Shown here in pieces: positions 33,046-39,199 of a stretch of DNA of 39,199 nucleotides; within the stretch, counting starts at the first letter, position 1, and every line of letters begins with the position of its first letter. The position numbers and the translations under genes were made by a program. This DNA is from Hydrogenophaga sp. GTDB taxonomy: Bacteria > Pseudomonadota > Gammaproteobacteria > Burkholderiales > Burkholderiaceae_C. The stretch lies in contig NZ_JADMJO010000108.1 in the NCBI RefSeq assembly GCF_018780385.1, positions 1 through 39,199 on the forward strand, in the 5' to 3' direction. The notes under the pieces were generated by a model. The model worked only from the letters and a program-made list of their open reading frames with translations, had not been told where the DNA came from and did no database searches.

Positions 33046-36000
33046 ATGCCGCTGCTGCCTATCGCATCAACGGTGCGCCCGTGTCCCGCGAAGCCTTCTA
33101 CGCGCTCGCCTGCGACCCCGCGCGCAGCATTGCGGTGGAGGCGTGCGCCGGTGCCGGCAAGACCTGGATGCTGGTCTCGCGCATCCTGCGCGCGCTGCTC
33201 GATGGCTGTGCTCCGCAAGACATCCTGGCGATCACCTTCACCAAGAAAGCCGCGGGCGAAATGCGCAAGCGCCTGGGGGAAGAGCTGCGCCGATGGGCCG
33301 ATCTGTCCGATAGCGAGCTGGTGCAGGTGTTGCAGCAGCGCGGCATGAGCGCAGCCGACGCCGAGCGTCGTGTGCCTGAGGCCCGCAGCCTGCACGCGCG
33401 TGTCACGGCCCTGGGCCGGCCGGTGCAGGTGCGCACCTTCCACAGCTGGTTCGCTGCCTTGCTGCGTGGGGCGCCCCTGTCGGTGTTGCAAGAGCTTCAG
33501 TTGCCGGTGCAGTACGAGCTGCTCGAAGACGACACGCAGGCAGTGGAACAAGTGTGGCCGCGCTTTTACGGCGCGCTCGCCGCCAGCGCACCCGACCGCC
33601 AGGACTTTGTGGATGCGATTGGCACGCACGGCCGGTTTCAGACGCAACAGGCCTTGCGCAAGGCACTGCAAAAACGCGTGGAGTTCGCGCTGGCCGATGC
33701 GTCGGGCGTGGTGCAGAGCTCGGTGGATGCGATGGGTGAGCAGTTCCCCGAGTTCGCCGGGTTCGACGATCCACTTCGCTGGCTGGTCGAACACGCGCCC
33801 ACACGCAGCCTGTTGTCGGGTGCCGCCGTTGCTCTCGGCCGGGTCAGCGCCGTCACCTTTGCGGCCAAGGGTGTCGAATTGGAGAAGGCCATCACAGGCC
33901 AAAACGGCGCCGGCGTGATCGAAGCCCTGCTCACGCAGAAAAGCGAGCCCCGCAAGTTCAGCGACAAGATCGCTGGCATCGAGCAGGTGCGTGCAGCGCA
34001 AGAGATTGCCATGCGCGTGCTCGCCGCGCGCTCGCAGCACCAGGCCTGGCTGCATCACCAGCGCATGGCGCGTCTCACGCGGGTGCTGCTCGCCAGTTTC
34101 GCCGCGCTCAAGCGCGAGCGCGGCTGGGTTGACATGAACGATGTGGAATCCGCCGCGCGCCGCTTGTTGGGCGATGCCGAGCTGTCCGGCTGGTTGCAGC
34201 AGCGACTCGACGCACGCGTGCGCCACCTGCTGATCGACGAATTCCAGGACACCAACCCGTTGCAATGGCAGGCGCTCTACGGCTGGCTCTCGGCCTACGC
34301 CGGCGCTGGCCCGGGCGAGGCGCCGTGCGTGTTCCTCGTGGGCGACCCCAAGCAGTCCATCTACCGTTTTCGCCGCGCCGAGCCGCAGGTGTTCAAGGCC
34401 GCACAGGCCTTTGTGGTTGAGGGCCTCTCGGGTGCCTTGCTGAGCTGCGATCACACCCGCCGCTGCGCACCCGCCGTGGTGGACGCGCTCAACAGCGCCA
34501 TGCTCGCCGCCGTGCAGGCCGGTGAGTACAGCAGCGATTTCCGCCAGCACACCACCGAGAGCCACGAACCCGGGCAAGTGGTGGCTTTGCCGCAGGTGCC
34601 GCGCAGCGCGCGCGAACGCGACACCGGCGCAGGCGATGAAGCCACCTGGCGCGACAGCCTCGTCACGCCACGCGTGCTGCTGGAAGACACGATGTCCGCG
34701 CTGGAAGCGCGCCAGGCGGCCAACTGGATTGCCGCCGAGATCGGGTCGGGTCGTTTGAGCGCCGATGGTTTGATGGTGCTCGCGCGTCGGCGCGAGCGCT
34801 TGGCCTGGATGTTCGAGGCACTGCGCGAACGCGGCATTGCCAGCGAGCAACCCGAAAAACTCGACTTGTGCGAGTCACCGGCGGTGCAGGATGTGGTGGC
34901 CTTGCTGGACGCGCTGGTCTCGACCCGACACGACCTGAGCCTGGCGCGTGCGCTGAAGTCGCCCTTGTTTGGCTGGAGCGACGACGCGCTGGCCTGGATG
35001 GCCCGTCTGCAGCAGTACTGGACGGTGCGCCCCGGTACGGACGCCAAGCCTGCCAAGCCCTCGTGGTGGGCCGTGTTGCAGCGCTTCGCAGATCTGCCAG
35101 ACCATGAGAGAGCCGCGTTGCCGTCAGTCCCGGAGCCGCTGGCCCAGGACTTCACCGCCACCGCAGGGCGCCTCCTGCAATACCGCCAATGGGTGCAGAG
35201 CCTGCCGCCGCACGATGCACTCTCGGCCATCTATGGTGATGGTGACGTGCTCGCGCGATTTGCCCGAACCGTGCCCGTCAGCCAGCGCGCCGGTGTGCTA
35301 GCACAGCTGCGCGACCTGCTGGCCACCGCGCTGGCGCAGGACGGTGGGCGTTTCCTCACGCCCTACCGCTTCGTGCGCGCGCTCAAGGCCGGCGGCATCA
35401 AGGCCACGCCCACGCACAACAGCGGCGCGGTCCGCCTGCTCACGATCCACGGCGCCAAAGGCCTGGAAGCCGACACCGTGCTCATGCTCGACACCGACAC
35501 TGGCCCCTCGCGGCCCGAGAGCATGGGCGTGTTGATCGACTGGCCGGGCGAAGCGCCGGTGCCGCGCCGCTTCGTGTTTCTGGCCAGTGAAAAGAACCCA
35601 CCGGCCTGCGCGGCCAGTGCCCTGGCGCTGGAGCAACAGGCCCGCTCGCTGGAAGAACTCAATGCCCTGTATGTGGCGCTCACCCGGGCCGAATCGCGCC
35701 TGGTGATCTCCAGCTTCGAACCGCATGCGCGTGGCGACGCGAGCACGTGGTACGAACGCCTGTTGCCGCTCACGCAGCCGCTGGATGTGCCCACCCCACC
35801 GGCACAGAAAGTTACCGCGGATGTACCGGCAACCGACACCTTCAGCCTGCTCGCATTGCCACCATTGATGCAGCCCACGAGCGCCCAGGTGCGCGCTGCG
35901 CCAGTGCCGGTGGTCGACGACGAGCGCACCCGCATCGGTCTGGCGTTGCACCGTCTGCTGCAGTGGCACCCCACGCCCGCGCGCGGCTTCGACTGGTCCT

Positions 36001-36392
36001 CCGTGCACACCCACGCTGTGGCCCGCGAGTTCGCGCTCAGCCCCGCCCAGGCCACGCAGGCGCTGGCCATGGCGCGGCGCATCGTGCAAGGCGAAGCCGC
36101 CTGGGCTTGGGACGACGGCGTGGTGGACGCCACCGGCAACGAGGTCGAGCTGTTCCACGGCGGTGAACTCTTGCGGCTGGACCGCCTGGTCCGGCGCGCC
36201 GACACCGGCGAGTGGTGGGTGCTCGATTTCAAGAGCGCGGCGAACCCGGAACAACAAGTGGAGCTGCTTGTGAAGATGCAGAGCTACCGCCAGGCGGTGC
36301 AAGCCGCGCGGCCCGGCGCCTGGGTGCGCCTGGCCTTCATCAACCTGCATGGTCGTTTGATCGAACTGCAAGAAACACCGATCACCCCATGA
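33042..36392 (+). CDS. addA: AddA-like UvrD-family helicase-nuclease
   Basis: Helicase-nuclease motor subunit of AddAB, 1116 aa from ATG 33042 (MNAAAAYRINGAPVSREAFYALA), overlapping addB by ATGA. SF1A motifs: Walker A in VEACAGAGKTWML (Lys40), motif Ia ILAITFTKKAAGEMRKRL, Walker B LLIDEFQDTNPLQW, motif III FLVGDPKQSIYRFRRAE, motif V VRLLTIHGAKGLEADTV, motif VI YVALTRAESRLVIS. A C-terminal RecB-type nuclease has LLRLDRLVRRA, WWVLDFKSA (Asp1062) and a Q..YR end (KMQSYRQAV). Both subunits therefore carry a nuclease, which distinguishes AddAB from RecBCD. Its stop overlaps the next ATG. Confidence 0.94.
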   Translation: MNAAAAYRINGAPVSREAFYALACDPARSIAVEACAGAGKTWMLVSRILRALLDGCAPQDILAITFTKKAAGEMRKRLGEELRRWADLSDSELVQVLQQRGMSAADAERRVPEARSLHARVTALGRPVQVRTFHSWFAALLRGAPLSVLQELQLPVQYELLEDDTQAVEQVWPRFYGALAASAPDRQDFVDAIGTHGRFQTQQALRKALQKRVEFALADASGVVQSSVDAMGEQFPEFAGFDDPLRWLVEHAPTRSLLSGAAVALGRVSAVTFAAKGVELEKAITGQNGAGVIEALLTQKSEPRKFSDKIAGIEQVRAAQEIAMRVLAARSQHQAWLHHQRMARLTRVLLASFAALKRERGWVDMNDVESAARRLLGDAELSGWLQQRLDARVRHLLIDEFQDTNPLQWQALYGWLSAYAGAGPGEAPCVFLVGDPKQSIYRFRRAEPQVFKAAQAFVVEGLSGALLSCDHTRRCAPAVVDALNSAMLAAVQAGEYSSDFRQHTTESHEPGQVVALPQVPRSARERDTGAGDEATWRDSLVTPRVLLEDTMSALEARQAANWIAAEIGSGRLSADGLMVLARRRERLAWMFEALRERGIASEQPEKLDLCESPAVQDVVALLDALVSTRHDLSLARALKSPLFGWSDDALAWMARLQQYWTVRPGTDAKPAKPSWWAVLQRFADLPDHERAALPSVPEPLAQDFTATAGRLLQYRQWVQSLPPHDALSAIYGDGDVLARFARTVPVSQRAGVLAQLRDLLATALAQDGGRFLTPYRFVRALKAGGIKATPTHNSGAVRLLTIHGAKGLEADTVLMLDTDTGPSRPESMGVLIDWPGEAPVPRRFVFLASEKNPPACAASALALEQQARSLEELNALYVALTRAESRLVISSFEPHARGDASTWYERLLPLTQPLDVPTPPAQKVTADVPATDTFSLLALPPLMQPTSAQVRAAPVPVVDDERTRIGLALHRLLQWHPTPARGFDWSSVHTHAVAREFALSPAQATQALAMARRIVQGEAAWAWDDGVVDATGNEVELFHGGELLRLDRLVRRADTGEWWVLDFKSAANPEQQVELLVKMQSYRQAVQAARPGAWVRLAFINLHGRLIELQETPITP

Positions 36393-37699
36393 CCGACCCC
36401 AGCGCCATTTCGTTTTTCAGCGTGGACGTGGCCATCATCGGCGGCGGCCCCGCCGGTCTCATGGCCGCCGAGGTCATGAGCCGCGCCGGCCTGGCCGTGC
36501 ACCTGTTTGACGCCATGCCCTCGGTCGGGCGCAAGTTCCTGCTGGCGGGCAAGGGTGGCATGAACCTCACGCACGCCGAGCCACTCGAAAATTTCATCAC
36601 GCGCTATGGCGCGGCGCAAGACCGCGTGCAAGCCCTGCTGCAGCACTGGGGCCCGCAGGCCGTGCGTGACTGGGCCACGGGCCTGGGCATCGAGACCTTT
36701 GTGGGCACCTCGCACCGCGTCTTCCCCACCGACATGAAAGCCGCGCCCTTGCTGCGTGCCTGGTTGCATCGGCTGCGCCATCCGGGCGAGGGTGGAGTGC
36801 CGGTGGTGTTTCACATGCGCCACCGCTGGCAGGGCTGGGACGGTTCACCCGATGGCCCGCTGGTGTTTGAAGCACCCGGCGGCCGGGTTGAAGTGCACGC
36901 TCGCGCGACCGTGCTCGCGCTGGGCGGTGCCAGCTGGGCGCGCCTGGGGTCCGATGGTGCCTGGGTGCCCTGGCTGCAGGGCGCTGGCGTGCCGGTGAGC
37001 CCGCTGCTGCCCAGCAACTGCGGGTTTGATGTGGCGGGCTCGGCAGCGCACGGTGTGGCGCAGGGCTGGAGTGCACATTTCAGCGAACGCTTTGCCGGAC
37101 AGCCGTTCAAATTGGTTGCGATTCACGCCTCCGACAGCCTCGGTCAGCACTTTCGGCGAAAGGGCGAGTTCGTGGCCACCGCCACCGGGGTCGAAGGCAG
37201 CCTGATCTACGCCGCCTCCAGCCTGCTGCGCGACGAGATTGCGCGCAGCGGCCATGCCACGTTCGAGCTCGACCTGCTGCCCGACCGCAGCGCCGAGCAG
37301 GTGTTGGCCCACGTGAAGCATCCGCGGGGCTCCCGCAGTTTGTCGAGTCACCTCAAGAGCCGGCTCGGCCTGGACGGTATCAAGATGGGCATCCTGCACG
37401 AGCGGCTGGACAAAGGCACGATGAACGATCCCGCGCGGCTCACTGCCGCCATCAAGGCTTTGCCCATCACCGTGCGCGCGACCCGGCCGATCGATGAAGC
37501 GATCAGCAGTGCCGGTGGCGTGCGCTGGGATGGGTTGAACAGCGACCTCATGGTCGAGGCCCGAGCGGGCCTGTTCTGTGCCGGCGAGATGATCGACTGG
37601 GAAGCGCCCACCGGTGGCTATCTGCTCACCGCCTGCCTGGCCAGTGGAGTGGCCGCAGGGGAGGGCGTGCGACGCTGGATCGCGGGTCTGCCCGCCTGA
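36389..37699 (+). CDS. TIGR03862-family flavoprotein (HI0933-like NAD(P)/FAD-dependent oxidoreductase)
   Basis: 436-aa FAD-binding protein of the HI0933/YhiN superfamily, TIGR03862 subgroup. The dinucleotide fold is VDVAIIGGGPAGLMAAEVMSRAG, followed by VGRKFLLAGKGGMNLTHAEP, the subgroup signature. Further blocks are HRVFPTDMKAAPLLRAW, VLALGGASWARLGSDG and the C-terminal GLFCAGEMIDWEAPTGGYLLTACLASG. The reaction and electron partner are unknown. ATG 36389 overlaps the addA stop, so it is the third cistron of the addBA operon. Whether it has any role in repair (for example with the AddB Fe-S cluster) is open. Confidence 0.88.
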   Translation: MTDPSAISFFSVDVAIIGGGPAGLMAAEVMSRAGLAVHLFDAMPSVGRKFLLAGKGGMNLTHAEPLENFITRYGAAQDRVQALLQHWGPQAVRDWATGLGIETFVGTSHRVFPTDMKAAPLLRAWLHRLRHPGEGGVPVVFHMRHRWQGWDGSPDGPLVFEAPGGRVEVHARATVLALGGASWARLGSDGAWVPWLQGAGVPVSPLLPSNCGFDVAGSAAHGVAQGWSAHFSERFAGQPFKLVAIHASDSLGQHFRRKGEFVATATGVEGSLIYAASSLLRDEIARSGHATFELDLLPDRSAEQVLAHVKHPRGSRSLSSHLKSRLGLDGIKMGILHERLDKGTMNDPARLTAAIKALPITVRATRPIDEAISSAGGVRWDGLNSDLMVEARAGLFCAGEMIDWEAPTGGYLLTACLASGVAAGEGVRRWIAGLPA

Positions 37700-37700
37700 G

Positions 37701-38051
37701 TCAGGCGAGCACGCTCAAGTCCAGGGTGTACGACTTTCCGATCCACAGGGCGGCGTCCCGGTGGTCGCTCACCTCATCCCCGGTGTTGGGGTGAATGAGC
37801 ACGTCGAGCGCGCCATGGTTGAGGGACAGCCAGCCCACGACATGCGCGAACTCTGGTGCATCAAAAGCCAGCTGGTAGGTCCAGGCCGGGTGCGGCCCCA
37901 CCGCCTTTTCATGAAACCGCCCGATCTGCACCCGGGTACCGAGTTCGCTGGCGATGACTTCGCGCAAGGTCCAGGCGGCGTCGCGGCTGTCGGCGCCAAA
38001 GTACACATGGGCGTGCCAGCTGTCGATGGAGGCAGGGTCACGTGGGGTCAT
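37701..38051 (-). CDS. DOPA 4,5-dioxygenase family protein
   Basis: 116-aa protein of the bacterial DOPA-4,5-dioxygenase-like family, whose members cleave catechols extradiol-wise or are uncharacterised. Typical blocks: IDSWHAHVYFGADSRDAAWTLRE (HxHxYF metal-binding pair), VGPHPAWTYQLAFD (second His) and WLSLNHGALDVLIHPNTGDEVSDHRDAALWIG (third and fourth His), all present. ATG 38051 is preferred; a GTG at 38075 would overlap the upstream gene. One nucleotide separates its stop from that of the convergent flavoprotein gene, and one from the stop of the gene upstream. Physiological substrate unknown. Confidence 0.82.
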   Translation of the reverse strand: MTPRDPASIDSWHAHVYFGADSRDAAWTLREVIASELGTRVQIGRFHEKAVGPHPAWTYQLAFDAPEFAHVVGWLSLNHGALDVLIHPNTGDEVSDHRDAALWIGKSYTLDLSVLA

Positions 38052-38052
38052 G

Positions 38053-38997
38053 TTAGTTGTACGGGTCTCTTGCACGGTTGGCTTCCTCCATCTTGCGGAA
38101 ATTCACGCAGATCGGATCGTTCGCTTGCGAGGCCTTGAGGCACTCGCGCACGCGACACACCTCGCGCGCGAAGAAGTTGCCGGCTTCCTCGCAAATTCGG
38201 GCCACGGTGAGTGCTTGGGCAACGGGCTTAACGGGGGCGGGCACAGCGCTGGCAGACTGCGCGGGTGCGCTCTGGGCCGGACGACGCGCCTGCTCGGCGC
38301 GCTCTTGTTCGAGTTCCTGCGCGGCGCGGGCTTGCTGCTGGGTCGCCAACATCCGTTCGCGTCGCTCGCGTTCGAGGCGCTCGCGATCGAGTCGCTGCTG
38401 ATTGAGTCGCGCGTTGTGTGCGTTCAGCGCATTCACCCGTTCGGCCTCTGCTGCCTCTGCGGCAGGGTCCAACACAGGCGGGGCAGCGGAGCTGGTGGTC
38501 TCGGTAGCCGGCGCGCTGACGGTCGGCTCTTTCACCTCCGGCACCGTTGCCACCGGCGGATGGGCTGCAGGTGGCGCCGACTCGGCCGCCAGCGTGGCCG
38601 GAGCGGGCGATGAAGGACGTGAGGGGTTCCTCAGCTGTTGCACATAGAACCATGCCGTCAGTGCAATGGCGGCCAGCAGCATGCCCATCAACGAAAGTTT
38701 TCTGCTGCTCATGCCCTTCGATCGGGCCACGGGTTCGAACACGGGATGAACATCGGTACGGATGGCATCCACCAGGAGCGGAATTGCCGGTGGTGGCGGT
38801 GCCGGCAGCAGGGAGCAGCCGCATGACTTGCAGAATCTGGAATCCGTCGAGTTGAACGTGCTGCACTCCGGGCAGCTCGATGACGGACCTTCAACCAACG
38901 CTGGACTCTGCCCGGTGACCAATTTGCCACCGCAGCCTTTGCAAAACATCGCTTTCTCGCGGTTCTCCGTCCCGCACTTCACGCACACCTTCCCCAT
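38053..38997 (-). CDS. Zinc-ribbon membrane protein with coiled coil and C-terminal Cys-rich domain
   Basis: 314 aa, function unknown. Residues 5-22 and about 42-60 are two zinc ribbons (CVKCG...CKGCG; CPECS...CKSCG). A single membrane segment (SLMGMLLAAIALTAWFYV, about residues 101-118) follows. A Pro/Ala/Thr-rich linker and a charged coiled coil (RLNQQRLDRERLERERRERM) come next. The last 45 residues carry four Cys (ICEEAGNF, EVCRVREC, DPICVNF) in a compact domain that recurs in Burkholderiales proteins I recall only as uncharacterised. Topology suggests zinc ribbons in the cytoplasm and a disulfide-bonded periplasmic end. GAGG precedes the ATG by 8 nt. Possibly a scaffold or stress sensor; this is inference. 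Confidence 0.8.
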   Translation of the reverse strand: MGKVCVKCGTENREKAMFCKGCGGKLVTGQSPALVEGPSSSCPECSTFNSTDSRFCKSCGCSLLPAPPPPAIPLLVDAIRTDVHPVFEPVARSKGMSSRKLSLMGMLLAAIALTAWFYVQQLRNPSRPSSPAPATLAAESAPPAAHPPVATVPEVKEPTVSAPATETTSSAAPPVLDPAAEAAEAERVNALNAHNARLNQQRLDRERLERERRERMLATQQQARAAQELEQERAEQARRPAQSAPAQSASAVPAPVKPVAQALTVARICEEAGNFFAREVCRVRECLKASQANDPICVNFRKMEEANRARDPYN

Positions 38998-39114
38998 GGC
39001 TCTACCTCACTGGTTTTGCAAGGGCTTGTATCACGATCGATGGGGGGATGTACAGGCGCCCTCGCGTTGGGCTTGGCCATCGCGACAGGTCGACTGGAGG
39101 GAGTCATGAAAGAA
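38998..39114. other. Intergenic region between the zinc-ribbon gene and ffs
   Basis: Contains the ribosome-binding site of the zinc-ribbon gene and, on the minus strand, a weak TGTACA / GATACA promoter-like pair with a 16-nt spacer. No further gene seen. Confidence 0.3.
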
Positions 39115-39199
39115 GGTGACGAGCCTCTACCCCGGCACTGGATTCACAGTTAGGGCTGCTTGGTTCCCCACCTGACCCGGTTGGCCGCTTCACCATGCG
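39115..39199 (-). ncRNA. ffs: 4.5S signal recognition particle RNA (ffs), 5' end outside the window
   Basis: Reading the minus strand inwards from the edge, GGTCAGGT-GG-GGAA-CC-AAGCAGCC is SRP RNA domain IV: the asymmetric GTCAGGT/AAGCAGCC loop that binds Ffh, a 2-bp stem and the GGAA tetraloop. The following AGTGCCGGGGTAGAGG matches the 3' arm of E. coli 4.5S RNA (GTGCCGGGATGTAG). About 85 nt are present. The 3' end is placed near 39115, where CACC is followed by a T-rich CTTCTTTC; the exact end is approximate. The tetraloop-closing pairs are inverted relative to E. coli (CC-GGAA-GG), preserving pairing. Confidence 0.88.

Noticed and set aside
32817..34850. Minus-strand open frame of 677 codons across the addB-addA junction
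   Set aside because: Antisense to both helicase-nuclease motifs, no ribosome-binding site or family signature.

Overview
The window is GC-rich DNA from a betaproteobacterium, most likely a Comamonadaceae member of the Hydrogenophaga/Acidovorax type. This is judged from protein style, gene order (yhbY | rlmE-ftsH-folP-glmM; trxA-rho-rpmE2; olsB-GT4-ppk-sixA ... ppx | pstSCAB-phoU-phoB-phoR) and a beta-type SRP RNA. It looks chromosomal: no transposase, integrase, CRISPR array or tRNA was seen. Genes are tightly packed.

Layout. 1-2.1 kb, minus strand: yhbY followed by prlC, which is cut by the window edge. 2.2-7.7 kb, plus strand: rlmE, ftsH, folP, glmM and a GNAT acetyltransferase. 7.8-12.4 kb, minus strand: an arsenate-resistance operon (ArsJ-associated GAPDH, arsJ, arsR), then a DOMON-like protein and a NamZ-type (DUF1343) exo-muramidase. 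12.5-17.1 kb, plus strand: olsB, a GT4 glycosyltransferase, ppk and sixA. 17.2-19.3 kb, minus strand: a histone H1-like protein with a ribbon-helix-helix head, then ppx. 19.5-26.1 kb, plus strand: pstS, pstC, pstA, pstB, phoU, phoB, phoR. 26.2-30.3 kb, minus strand: a GT39/ArnT-like membrane glycosyltransferase, rpmE2, rho and trxA. 30.4-37.7 kb, plus strand: addB, addA and a TIGR03862 flavoprotein, joined by ATGA overlaps. 37.7-39.2 kb, minus strand: a DOPA-dioxygenase-family protein, a zinc-ribbon membrane protein, and the 3' part of the 4.5S SRP RNA gene (ffs).

The centre (about 11.3-26.1 kb) reads as one phosphate-stress super-locus. It holds Pi uptake (PstSCAB), sensing (PhoU/PhoR/PhoB), polyphosphate synthesis and hydrolysis (Ppk/Ppx), a phosphohistidine phosphatase, phosphorus-free ornithine-lipid synthesis (OlsB) with a possible glycolipid glycosyltransferase, and removal of arsenate, the toxic Pi analogue. 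Matching 7-4-7 Pho boxes (GTCA core) precede ppk, pstS and the GAPDH-arsJ-arsR operon. In all three the -10 hexamer starts exactly 10 nt after the box. In the arsenic operon the -10 is overlapped by a perfect ArsR-type palindrome, which suggests dual PhoB/ArsR control. The H1-like gene also has a Pho-box match plus a perfect 21-bp palindrome suited to its own RHH domain. I regard it as the best candidate for something undescribed: a Pho-linked, polyphosphate-associated nucleoid protein.

Three copies of a multi-hairpin intergenic element lie directly behind the stop codons of the GNAT gene, ppx and rho, always in the same orientation relative to the gene, with compensatory changes in one stem.
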